Assembly (NCBI GenBank): GCA_945903545.1
Contig: CAMDOO010000007.1
Coordinates: 1 to 60,262, forward strand
DNA from: Opitutus sp. GAS368
GTDB taxonomy: Bacteria; Verrucomicrobiota; Verrucomicrobiia; Opitutales; Opitutaceae
DNA length: 60,262 nucleotides
Reading direction: 5' to 3'
Below are positions 41,706 through 49,404 of this stretch, piece by piece (the stretch's first letter is position 1; every line of letters begins with the position of its first letter). A program made the translations under genes and the position numbers. The notes below the pieces were generated by a model. It made no database searches, was not told the origin of the DNA, and saw only the letters and a program-made list of their open reading frames with translations.

Positions 41706-41728
41706 CCAAAATGACTGAGCCATTTTGG
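41706..41728. repeat. Family M palindrome after the efflux operon
   Basis: CCAAAATG, seven central bases, then CATTTTGG. The same arms occur in the pgsA-coaD gap at 37305. It is embedded among two other hairpins. Confidence 0.55.
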
Positions 41729-41737
41729 GGATTTTAC

Positions 41738-41776
41738 GACGGGCAACCGGCATAATGCGGTTGCCCGTCTTCTTTT
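41738..41776 (+). terminator. Intrinsic terminator of the efflux operon
   Basis: GACGGGCAACCG and CGGTTGCCCGTC form a 12-bp stem with an 8-nt loop, followed by TTCTTTT. This is the strongest terminator in the window. Confidence 0.9.
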
Positions 41777-41794
41777 CGCCGGTAGGCCTGCGCG

Positions 41795-43159
41795 GTGGAT
41801 CCTACCCGCCCCAACCCTGCGCCCCTAGCCAGGGACCGCTTTCTTGAGCTGTTGCGCCTCTCTGTCCGTGACGGGCAGCTGAACAAGCTCACCCTCGGCA
41901 AGCACCGCGGCGCCGATGCCACCCTGCGCAACCTGATGGTCCGGCCGGTGAACCTGAAGGCCGGCCCCCACCTCAGCCTTGTCTGGCGCCATGCCACGCG
42001 CGACATCACCAAGAACCTCGAGCCCGCGGCCGCCTTGGCCCTCCTTGAGCCGCTGATCGGGGCCGATTTCCTCGATGCCCACCTCTTCACCACCGGCCAG
42101 ACGGCCCAGTTCGAATCCGACTCCGCCGGCGGGCGCCTCAAAGTCATGTCCGTCGCAACCGGTTCCACCCCGGCGGCCGGTGATGGTCCATGTCCGACTG
42201 TAGGAGCGGCTTTACGCCGCGATTCCGGTGATCATTCGCGGGATAAACCCGCTCCTCCATTCAAAACGCACCCCAACTCAGATCCCGCCGGCCACGACCG
42301 GGAACGCCACTATCTGATCCCCGCCAACACTCCCTGGCTCCAGGCACTCGGCATCAGCAACGCCGCCGGTCGCGTGAGCGAGGGCCAGTCCGCAAAATTC
42401 CGCCAGATCAACAAATTCGCCGAGCTGCTCACCCATCTGCTGCCCGAGGCTTTCCCCGGCTTCACTTCGGCCGATTTCACCGCGCTCGCCGGCCCGTCCA
42501 CGCTGCGGATCACCGACATGGGCTGCGGCAAGGGTTACCTCACGTTCGCCGTCGCCGCCCTCCTGGGACCACGGGCCCAAGTCACGGGGGTCGAGCTCCG
42601 ACCCGAGCTGGTCTCCGACTGCAATCGGATCGCCGCCGCGCACGGCTTCGCGAACCTCACCTTCGTCGCCGGTGAGATCGCTGCGCCCTCAATCGCAAAT
42701 CTGAAATCTGAAATTTCCGATTCCCCCGCCGTCCTGATCGCCCTGCACGCCTGCGACACCGCGACGGACGATGCGATCGCGCACGGCATCGCCGCCGGCG
42801 CCCGGCTGCTCCTGCTTTCGCCCTGCTGCCAGAAGGAACTCCGTCCCCAGCTCACCGCGCCGCCGGTCCTCGCCCCCGTGCTGCGCCACGGGATCTTCCA
42901 GGAGCGGCAATCGGAGTTTGCCACCGACGCCCTCCGCGCCCTGCTCCTCGAATGGGCCGGCTACCGCACCAAGGTCTTCGAGTTCATCTCCACCGAGCAC
43001 ACCGCGAAGAACCTCATGATCGCGGCCGTGCGCACGGGCGAACGGCAAAAACCAGACTCGCCCGTCGCGGAGCAGATCCGGCAATTCGCCGCGTTCTATG
43101 GGATCCGGCGGCAACGCCTGGCGGAGCACCTCGGTTTTCCGCTCAACCATGCGGTTTAA
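41795..43159 (+). CDS. SAM-dependent methyltransferase interrupted by two in-frame repeats
   Basis: The 454-residue protein, started at GTG 41795, has an N-terminal domain (about 1-130), a linker, and a Rossmann methyltransferase domain with motif I DMGCGKGYLTFAVAAL (about 248-263), motif II GVELRPELV, and LIALHACDTATDDAIAHG. This belongs to a THUMP-less RNA or protein methyltransferase group I cannot name more closely. Residues about 136-155 are encoded by a family L repeat (42200-42259) and residues about 299-309 (SIANLKSEISD) by a family G repeat. Both are in frame and fall between conserved motifs. It starts 19 nt after a terminator. Confidence 0.85.
   Translation: MDPTRPNPAPLARDRFLELLRLSVRDGQLNKLTLGKHRGADATLRNLMVRPVNLKAGPHLSLVWRHATRDITKNLEPAAALALLEPLIGADFLDAHLFTTGQTAQFESDSAGGRLKVMSVATGSTPAAGDGPCPTVGAALRRDSGDHSRDKPAPPFKTHPNSDPAGHDRERHYLIPANTPWLQALGISNAAGRVSEGQSAKFRQINKFAELLTHLLPEAFPGFTSADFTALAGPSTLRITDMGCGKGYLTFAVAALLGPRAQVTGVELRPELVSDCNRIAAAHGFANLTFVAGEIAAPSIANLKSEISDSPAVLIALHACDTATDDAIAHGIAAGARLLLLSPCCQKELRPQLTAPPVLAPVLRHGIFQERQSEFATDALRALLLEWAGYRTKVFEFISTEHTAKNLMIAAVRTGERQKPDSPVAEQIRQFAAFYGIRRQRLAEHLGFPLNHAV
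42200..42259. repeat. Family L repeat inside the methyltransferase gene
   Basis: TGTAGGAGCGGCTTTACGCC and GCGGGATAAACCCGCTCCTC form two palindromic units in inverted relation, the classic layout of REP-type elements known from Pseudomonas. The element is read in frame and encodes about 20 residues that look like linker. Confidence 0.8.
42692..42719. repeat. Family G repeat inside the methyltransferase gene
   Basis: ATCGCAAATCTGAAATCTGA followed by AATTTCCGA is the same AT-rich word set as at 36024-36056. It encodes SIANLKSEISD, a peptide between two conserved methyltransferase segments. Confidence 0.75.
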
Positions 43160-43176
43160 GGACGGCTGAGGATTTT

Positions 43177-43200
43177 TGTAGCCGGGGTCGTTGACCCCGG
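43177..43200. repeat. Family C solo arm
   Basis: TGTAGCCGGGGTCGTTGACC followed by CCGG matches the left arm of the 20246-20366 element over 24 bases and is itself a palindrome around GTCGTTGAC. It lies between the two methyltransferase genes. Confidence 0.75.
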
Positions 43201-43271
43201 TTCCGATCCGCCGGCCTCACCGAGGTCAGCTCCAAGTAACCGCTACGCACTTTCCCACCCGCGATCTTTCA

Positions 43272-44273
43272 ATGAACTGGACCCAACTCGACTGGCCCGC
43301 GCTGGATCGCCTGCGGGACGGCTTCCTGCACGGGGGCGCCGCCGCCGGCCCCTACTGGAAGACCGAGTCCGCCCTGGCGAGCTACGACCTGACCTATGGC
43401 GAGCGCATCGCGTGGAAATGGGACGCCGTCCTGCGCGAGCTCAAGCTGCGCGGCTGGCGTCCGCCGGCCCACGGCACGGTCCTCGACTGGGGCTGCGGCA
43501 GCGGCTCCGCCGGGCGCCGGGTCGTCGATCACTTCGGGGAGGGCGCCTTCACCGAGCTCCTGCTCTGGGATCACGAACCCCTGGCCGTCGAGTTCGCGCA
43601 GCGGGCCGCCAAGGCAGCCTTCCCGGCGCTCCCCGTGGCTGCCATTACGCCCGGGTTCCTCGCGGGCAGCGATTCCCCGGGCCTCGTCGTCGTCAGCCAT
43701 GTGCTCAACGAGCTTTCCGCGGCCGCGCTGGACGACCTGCGCTCCCTGCTCGGCCGCGCCCAAGCTGTGCTCTGGGTCGAGTCGGGCACGCACGACACCA
43801 GCCGGATGCTGTCCGCCGAGCGCGACCGGCTTCTGGCTGATTTCAACATCGTCGCCCCCTGTACCCACGCGCACGCCTGCCCGATCCTCACCGCCGGCAA
43901 CGAGCGCCACTGGTGTCATTCCTTCGCGCCCACCCCTGGCGAGATCTTCGCCAACACCGACTGGGTGAAATTCGGCCAGCGCGCCGGCATCGACCTCCGC
44001 AGCCTGCCCTATTGTTTCCTCGCCCTGGAACGCCGGGCCAGCGGCGCCGCCGCACCCGCCGCCACCGACCTTTCCCGCATCATCGGCCGCCCGGAGCACT
44101 TCAAGCCGTACGCGCGGTTCCTGAACTGCGATGCCTCCGGCCTCGCCGAGCTGACCGTCCCCAAGCGCACCGCCCCGGCCCTGTACAAGGAACTCGACCG
44201 CACCAAGGAGCCGCTGGTCTACCGCTGGGAGCGGGAGGGCGACCAGGTGAATGGCGGAAGCGGTCTGAGGTAG
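43272..44273 (+). CDS. Rsm22/METTL17-like ribosomal small-subunit methyltransferase
   Basis: The 333-residue protein has a methyltransferase motif I VLDWGCGSGSAGRRV (about 79-93), LLLWDHEPLA, and SHVLNELS in place of motif IV. Downstream it has the cysteine/histidine set PCTHAHACP and HWCHSF, where Rsm22-family members bind an iron-sulfur cluster. The C-terminal half continues with the family's basic segment. Rsm22 proteins act in assembly of the small ribosomal subunit; bacterial members are little studied. The start at 43272 follows a family C repeat; a longer frame to 43191 would translate it. Confidence 0.85.
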   Translation: MNWTQLDWPALDRLRDGFLHGGAAAGPYWKTESALASYDLTYGERIAWKWDAVLRELKLRGWRPPAHGTVLDWGCGSGSAGRRVVDHFGEGAFTELLLWDHEPLAVEFAQRAAKAAFPALPVAAITPGFLAGSDSPGLVVVSHVLNELSAAALDDLRSLLGRAQAVLWVESGTHDTSRMLSAERDRLLADFNIVAPCTHAHACPILTAGNERHWCHSFAPTPGEIFANTDWVKFGQRAGIDLRSLPYCFLALERRASGAAAPAATDLSRIIGRPEHFKPYARFLNCDASGLAELTVPKRTAPALYKELDRTKEPLVYRWEREGDQVNGGSGLR

Positions 44274-44312
44274 GGTACGACGATGCGGCGCGGCGCTCAT
44301 CGCTCCGAACCG

Positions 44313-44483
44313 TTTTTCGCCACAGAGGCACAGAGAGCACAGAGCCCGAGCCTCGTTGATATCAGTCGATTCCGAATCTGGGCATCTTTCTCGACGGATC
44401 AGACTGACTTCGCGGATCATCGGTCCGGGGCGATTAAAACAACGAGGCTTGGGCCCTGTGCTCTCTGTGCCTCTGTGGCAAAA
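44313..44483. repeat. Family D inverted repeat with an inserted family K arm
   Basis: TTTTTCGCCACAGAGGCACA at the left faces GTGCCTCTGTGGCAAAA at the right, with inner CCCGAGCCTCGTTG and CAACGAGGCTTGGG arms. The centre (about 44378-44428) holds GACGGATCAGACTGACTTCG, which resembles the family K element at the end of the window, so one repeat seems to have inserted into another. This fills most of the 334-base gap before the small basic gene. Confidence 0.8.
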
Positions 44484-44607
44484 CATCCGGGAATCATTAT
44501 CACGACGGGTCGAACCCGTCTCGCCCACCATGGGAACACGGCCCGTCCGGGCGCTTGACTCGTCCGCCGCCGCCCGCAACTTCATGGGCCTTACACACCA
44601 ACTTACC

Positions 44608-44703
44608 ATGGGCCAACAAACCAACAAGATCATCAAAAAGAAACGCCGCGTCGCCTATCTGAAGCGCAAGAAGGCCCGCCTGCTCGCCGCCAAGAAGAAA
44701 TAA
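44608..44703 (+). CDS. Small basic protein, 31 residues
   Basis: The frame MGQQTNKIIKKKRR continues to an AKKK end; 15 of 31 residues are Lys or Arg and there is no acidic residue. The codons are C-ended like neighbouring genes and the frame is followed by its own terminator. A larger frame beginning at 44356 would translate a repeat and is not credible. It may be a ribosomal-protein-like or nucleic-acid-binding peptide; I recognise no family. It lies directly before rimO in the same direction. Confidence 0.65.
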   Translation: MGQQTNKIIKKKRRVAYLKRKKARLLAAKKK

Positions 44704-44731
44704 CGGCGGCCTCGGCCCCGACTCCCTCCAG

Positions 44732-44756
44732 CGGCGGTCCTTCGACCGCCGTTTTT
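44732..44756 (+). terminator. Intrinsic terminator after the small basic gene
   Basis: CGGCGGTC, a CTTC loop and GACCGCCG followed by five T form a good rho-independent terminator. It lies 28 nt after the small gene and 10 nt before rimO. Confidence 0.9.
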
Positions 44757-44766
44757 CATTTTCCGC

Positions 44767-46179
44767 ATGATCAAGGTCAGCCTCATTTCCCTCGGATGCG
44801 CCAAAAATCTCGTCGATAGCGAGATCATGGTCGGCCACCTGCACCAGGCCGGCATGAAGGTGATCCCCGAGGCCGAGCAGGCCGACGTCGTGATCGTCAA
44901 CACCTGCTCCTTCATTGATTCCTCCAAGGAGGAGTCGATCGGGCACATCCTCGAGGTGCACCAGAACCGCGGGATGAAGAAACGCCACCGCGGCCAGAAG
45001 GTCATCGTCGCCGGCTGCATGGCCCAGCGCTTCTCCAAGGACCTCTCCACCTCGCTCGCCGACGAGGTCGACGCCTTCATCGGCCTCGACCAGATCGTCC
45101 AGGTGGTCCCGATCATCGAGGGCCTGTATGCGAAGGAACGCAGCGCCGCCGGCCCGGCCAACCTCGTCACGGCCAAATCCACCTTCATCCCCGACTTCGA
45201 CACGCCCCGCTTCCGGCTCACCCCGGCGCACCTCGCGTACGTGAAGATCGCCGAGGGCTGCAACCACCCCTGCACCTTCTGCATCATCCCGCAGATCCGC
45301 GGCCGCCACCGTAGCCGCACCGTCGAGAGCGTCGTCGCCGAGGCACGCCAGCTCGTCGCCGAGGGCGTGAAGGAGCTCAACCTGATCTCCCAGGACACGA
45401 CCTTCTTCGGCATGGACACCTGGGAGCAGCGCCCGAATCCCCGCACGCCGGTGGACTCGTCGCGCGGCACGGCCCTCACCACCCTGCTCCGCCAGCTCAA
45501 CGCCATCCCGGGCGATTTCTGGATCCGCCTGCTCTACACCCACCCGGCCCACTGGAGCGACGAGCTCATCCGCACCATCGCCGAGTGCCCCAAGGTCGCC
45601 CGCTACATCGACATCCCGCTCCAGCACATCAGCGACCCGATGCTGACGGCGATGCAACGCGAGACGAGCGGTGACTACATCCGCGACCTGATCCGCCGCA
45701 TCCGCGCCGGCATCCCCGGCATCGCGATCCGCACCACCTTCATCGTCGGTTTCCCCGGCGAGACCGAGGCCGACGTCGACGAGCTCGCGGAGTTCATCCG
45801 CGAGACCAAGTTCGAGCGCCTCGGCGTGTTCCGCTATTCCCAGGAGGACGGTACGCGGGGCGCCAAGATGGAGAACCAGATTCCCGCCAAGGTGAAGGAG
45901 GCCCGCTGGCACCGCCTGATGGCCCTCCAGCGCGAGATCGCCGCCGAGGTGAGCAAGTCGCACGTCGGCCAATCCCTCCGCATCCTCGTCGAGGAACCGG
46001 GTGTGGCCCGCGGCGAGGCCGACGCCCCCGACATCGATGGCCGCGTCTACGTCCCGGGCAATCTGCCCGTGGGAAAGTTCGCCACCGTCAAGATCACCGG
46101 CTTCCACGATTACGACCTTCTGGCCCTGCCCGCCGGCGAACAGCCGCGTGAGTTCAAGACGGCCAGGCAGGCGCAGTGA
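44767..46179 (+). CDS. rimO: Ribosomal protein S12 methylthiotransferase
   Basis: The 470-residue radical-SAM enzyme adds a methylthio group to an aspartate of ribosomal protein S12. The N-terminal cluster cysteines are in SLGCAKN (about 10), NTCSF and VAGCMAQRF; the radical-SAM motif C-x3-C-x2-C is in GCNHPCTFCIIP (about 165-176). A C-terminal TRAM domain (RVYVPGNLPVGKF) completes it. The ATG follows a T-rich leader, 10 nt after a terminator hairpin, and no Shine-Dalgarno is present. Length is slightly above the family norm (about 430-445). Confidence 0.95.
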   Translation: MIKVSLISLGCAKNLVDSEIMVGHLHQAGMKVIPEAEQADVVIVNTCSFIDSSKEESIGHILEVHQNRGMKKRHRGQKVIVAGCMAQRFSKDLSTSLADEVDAFIGLDQIVQVVPIIEGLYAKERSAAGPANLVTAKSTFIPDFDTPRFRLTPAHLAYVKIAEGCNHPCTFCIIPQIRGRHRSRTVESVVAEARQLVAEGVKELNLISQDTTFFGMDTWEQRPNPRTPVDSSRGTALTTLLRQLNAIPGDFWIRLLYTHPAHWSDELIRTIAECPKVARYIDIPLQHISDPMLTAMQRETSGDYIRDLIRRIRAGIPGIAIRTTFIVGFPGETEADVDELAEFIRETKFERLGVFRYSQEDGTRGAKMENQIPAKVKEARWHRLMALQREIAAEVSKSHVGQSLRILVEEPGVARGEADAPDIDGRVYVPGNLPVGKFATVKITGFHDYDLLALPAGEQPREFKTARQAQ

Positions 46180-46221
46180 AAAACAGGGCTGCCTCGACGA
46201 GGCGGCCGCGATGATTCCGGA

Positions 46222-46369
46222 TTGGTTTCACCCAGAGAAGGCCGCTGCACGGCCAAGGCAAAGGTCGCTGAGGCTCGAACCAAAAAAATCCCGGATTCCG
46301 TGTTCGCTGCGTCTCTGCGTGACAACACTCCGGAAATAATCACGGCCGGGTCGTCGACCCAGCCCTACC
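46222..46369. repeat. Degenerate family D element and family C-like palindrome
   Basis: TTTCACCCAGAGAAGGCC at the left and GCTGCGTCTCTGCGTGAC at the right are worn versions of family D arms. GGCCGGGTCGTCGACCCAGC at 46345-46364 is a palindrome of the family C type. They fill the 215-base gap between the convergent rimO and HtrA-paralogue genes. Confidence 0.55.
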
Positions 46370-46394
46370 CGCGGAATGTCAGCAAAGTGGCGAC

Positions 46395-47171
46395 TTATTT
46401 CGCCACGTCCACCGGCCCGACCGGCATCGGCACGGCCTTCACGTTCGCGGCCTGCTTGGCCATCTCGACGATGTCCTCGGAGGGGACGACCACGATCTGG
46501 ATCGCGGTGTTGTTCGAGAGATAGGCCAGCGCGATGCCGAGGGGCTTGCCCTGCATGTCGAAGACCGGGCAGCCCAGGGTCTGGTCGGTCGTGATGATCA
46601 GGCGGCGCGGCTTCTCGATCAACCCGAGCACCGAGACCGTCTGGATCACGGGCACGCGCTGCATGTTCTTCGGCAGCCGCGTCATGTCGAAATAGGTCCC
46701 GAGCACCTCGGCCTTACCCGAGTCCTCGAGGTTGAGGTACGGGTAGGTCTTGGCCGCTCCGGTGCCCGCGAGCGGGGCGATGAAGGCCACGTCGAGCTCG
46801 GCGTCCTTCAGGACCACCATCGCCGGGATCTCGGTGTTGTCAGCGAGGCGCAGCTTCACCTCCTTGAACTCGGAATCCGAATTCTCACTCCCGCGGCCCC
46901 GGCCCACGCGCGGGTCGATCGAGGCCAGCGAGGTCACGGTCAGCCCATTCGGTGCGATCACGGTGCCGTTGACCTCGATCTTCTGTTCGCTCGAGCCGCG
47001 ACCGCCGCGACCGCCGGCCCCGCCGTTTACGACCAGCTCGATCGTGACGATACTGTCGGCGTTCTTCTTGACGATCTCGCGGCCCATGGCGGCCTCGGCC
47101 TCGGTGGCAGCGGAGAGCGGTGCCGCGAGTGTGGCGGCAAGGAGGGCGGTCAGGATGACGGAGGCTTTCAT
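46395..47171 (-). CDS. Catalytically dead HtrA/trypsin-like paralogue, exported
   Basis: The 258-residue protein has a signal peptide (1-21, LSA-ATE), a Gly/Arg-rich insert (GGAGGRGGRG, about 50-59), and a chymotrypsin-like fold. Alignment to HtrA segments places Ala83 where the catalytic His should be (PNGLTVTSLAS versus the LLTNCHV pattern), keeps Asp127 (AELDVAFI), and gives Leu199 instead of the Ser (DQTLGCPVFD versus GNSGGPLV). It therefore should not cleave peptides. Its ATG overlaps the stop of the active HtrA gene by 4 nt, so both are made together; it may act as an inhibitor, scaffold or substrate adaptor. Confidence 0.85.
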   Translation of the reverse strand: MKASVILTALLAATLAAPLSAATEAEAAMGREIVKKNADSIVTIELVVNGGAGGRGGRGSSEQKIEVNGTVIAPNGLTVTSLASIDPRVGRGRGSENSDSEFKEVKLRLADNTEIPAMVVLKDAELDVAFIAPLAGTGAAKTYPYLNLEDSGKAEVLGTYFDMTRLPKNMQRVPVIQTVSVLGLIEKPRRLIITTDQTLGCPVFDMQGKPLGIALAYLSNNTAIQIVVVPSEDIVEMAKQAANVKAVPMPVGPVDVAK

Positions 47172-49249
47172 GGTTTGAGGGGTTGCTTGAGGCTGATTTC
47201 GATGAATCCCGTTTCGCCGCGGCGATAGACGAGCATGACGAGATGGGTCTTGCCGGCGCTCACGACGGCGTTCCGGGCGCGCTGGAGCTCGGCGATGGTT
47301 GCCACTTTCGCGCCATCGATCTCGAGAATCAGGTCGTCCGAGCGCAGGCCGGCAAGGTAGGACCAGCCGGCGGAGACGACGCTCGAGACCAGGACGCCGG
47401 ACAGGTTGACGGGCAGCTGCAGGCGGACGCGGTCGTCGAACGCCATGTCGCGCACCTCATACTCCAGCTTGAGGTCCTCCCACTCCGGCATCTCGGCCGC
47501 GGGGGTCGGCTGCGCCTCGAGTACGACAGCGAGATCCAGCTTCTTGCTCTCACCCGTCTCGCGCCAGAGCGAGAACTTGGCCTCGGTGCCGGCGCGGTAC
47601 TGGCGGATCATCCGGGCGAGCACGTCGGCATCCTCCTGCCGGCGGGCGTTCACCTCCTGGCCGTCCACGGCGAGGATGACATCGCCGACCTTGAGGCCGG
47701 CGGCCTCGGCCTTGGTGCCGGGATGCACGCGGGTGACGCGGGCGCCGCCGTCGGCCTTGATGCCGAGCTGGGTGGCCAGCTTCGGTGTCAGGGGTTGCGA
47801 CGTGACACCGAGCCAAGCGCGGCGCGCCTGCGGGGTGATGTTCTTCGGGCTGGTGAGCCGGAGCTCGACGACGGAATTGAGCAACGCGCCATCGCGCCGG
47901 ATGCTGGCGAGGACCGTCTTGAAGCCGGTCATCTCCTCGGGCACGAGCTTCTCGGTGATCGCGACGAGGTCGGCGATGGTGTCCACCGGCTGGCCGTTGA
48001 CCGCGACGAGCACGTCCTGCACGCGGAGATCGGGCTCGGCCTGGCCGGCCGCGCCGCCCGGGCGGATGTTCTGGATCCAGACGCCCTTCTTCTCGGGCAG
48101 CCGGGCGTCGCGGGCGAGATCGCGGGTGAGGTCGCGGAACACCGCGCCCCACGCCTTAAATTCCTTGTCGTCGGCCTGGGCGAGCTCGCGTTCCGTCAGT
48201 TTCAGCTTCGCCGAATGCTGCGCGGTGCCGCGCTGGAAATCGAGCTCCAGCTCGGTGCCTGGAGCCCTGGCCGTCTCGAGGCGGTAAAAATGGGCCACGG
48301 CCTTCTCCTTCTCACCCTGGATCGCGGTGCCGCCGGCCGACAGGATCACATCGCCGGCTTTCATGCCCGCCGCCGCCGCCGGAGAACCCTCGGCCACGTC
48401 GGCCACGACCACGCCGGTCTTGCCGATGGACTCGAGCTGCTCCTGCACCGTGATGCCCGACCAGCCGCGGATCACCCGCTTGTTCTTGATGATCTGGTCG
48501 GCAATGTCGCGCGCCAGGTTCGCCGGGATGGCGCCGCTCAGGCTGACGACACCGATTTCATTGATGCCGATGACCTCGCCCAGGGAATTGACCAGCGGGC
48601 CGCCGCTGTTGCCGCCGTAGATGGTGGCGTCGTGCAGGATCCAGTGGACGAGCATGCCGACATTCTCGCCGCGCAGCATCATCGGCCCGATGTTCTCGGA
48701 AAGCGTGAGGGACGGGTTGGCCACGATGCCGCGCGTGCTCGACTGCGAGAGGAAGCCGGGGCTGCCGAGGGCGTAGACCACGTTGCCGGGGATCAGCTTG
48801 TCGGAATCGCCGAAGTTGGCGACCTGCAGGGGCGGGGCGTCCTTGGCCCGCTGGCTCAGGTCGAGCTTGAGCACGGCCAGGTCGGTCATCGGATCCTGCC
48901 CGATGCGCACCGCCTCGACCATCTCGCCGTCGTAGAGATAGCAACGGTAGTAGCTGGCATCCTCCGCCACGTGGCAGTTGGTAAGCAGGTAACCTTCCTT
49001 GGAAACGATCACTCCGCTGCCGCCGACCCAGGCCTTGGTGAGGCGCCCGTCGCGCGGCTGCTCCCGGATCGCCTCGATCCGCACGATGCTGGGGAAGATC
49101 TTGGCGAGCATCTCGGTGTTCTCGGTCAGCGCCGCCCCGGCCGGGGCGGCAGAGCTTTTCGCCGGCTCCCGGCTGCACCCCGCCGCAAGGACGAGGGCAA
49201 GGCAGGCGGTTCCGACGGAAACCAGGACGGGAAAGCGGGTTCGATTCAT
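47168..49249 (-). CDS. HtrA/Deg-type serine protease with four PDZ domains, lipoprotein
   Basis: The 693-residue protein has a lipobox (LAAGC, Cys25) and a full protease domain with the triad His93 (LLTNCHVAED), Asp123 (MTDLAVLK) and Ser215 (GGNSGGPLV). It is followed by about four PDZ-like domains, starting near GWSGITVQEQL, GVWIQNIRPGGAA, AWLGVTSQPLTP and GVLVSSVVSAGWSYLAGL. Most Do-family proteases have one or two PDZ domains. The protein should sit in the periplasm on a membrane and degrade or hold misfolded proteins. It is cotranscribed with a dead paralogue. Confidence 0.94.
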   Translation of the reverse strand: MNRTRFPVLVSVGTACLALVLAAGCSREPAKSSAAPAGAALTENTEMLAKIFPSIVRIEAIREQPRDGRLTKAWVGGSGVIVSKEGYLLTNCHVAEDASYYRCYLYDGEMVEAVRIGQDPMTDLAVLKLDLSQRAKDAPPLQVANFGDSDKLIPGNVVYALGSPGFLSQSSTRGIVANPSLTLSENIGPMMLRGENVGMLVHWILHDATIYGGNSGGPLVNSLGEVIGINEIGVVSLSGAIPANLARDIADQIIKNKRVIRGWSGITVQEQLESIGKTGVVVADVAEGSPAAAAGMKAGDVILSAGGTAIQGEKEKAVAHFYRLETARAPGTELELDFQRGTAQHSAKLKLTERELAQADDKEFKAWGAVFRDLTRDLARDARLPEKKGVWIQNIRPGGAAGQAEPDLRVQDVLVAVNGQPVDTIADLVAITEKLVPEEMTGFKTVLASIRRDGALLNSVVELRLTSPKNITPQARRAWLGVTSQPLTPKLATQLGIKADGGARVTRVHPGTKAEAAGLKVGDVILAVDGQEVNARRQEDADVLARMIRQYRAGTEAKFSLWRETGESKKLDLAVVLEAQPTPAAEMPEWEDLKLEYEVRDMAFDDRVRLQLPVNLSGVLVSSVVSAGWSYLAGLRSDDLILEIDGAKVATIAELQRARNAVVSAGKTHLVMLVYRRGETGFIEISLKQPLKP

Positions 49250-49363
49250 GGGAGAAGGGGCGGCGTTAGAAGATACAGAACCGGGACTCTGGCAAGCTGC
49301 GCCGTTTTCAGGTCGCGGGACGTTTTGGTTGATTTTCCGAATCGGTAGCTGGCCCCGGTGAGG

Positions 49364-49394
49364 CCGGCACCGGGATCAACGACCCCGGCGACAA
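49364..49394. repeat. Family C solo arm, reverse orientation
   Basis: CACCGGGATCAACGACCCCG followed by GCGAC lies just downstream of the mpl stop (49405). It matches the right arm of the 20246-20366 element. Degenerate GGCCCCGGTGAGGCCGG sequence to its left may be the remains of the other arm. Confidence 0.6.
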
Positions 49395-49404
49395 ACACCC
49401 ATTT

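Noticed and set aside
42200-42719. Methyltransferase gene as a pseudogene broken by repeats
   Set aside because: Both inserts keep the reading frame, no stop codon appears, and all recognisable methyltransferase motifs remain intact.
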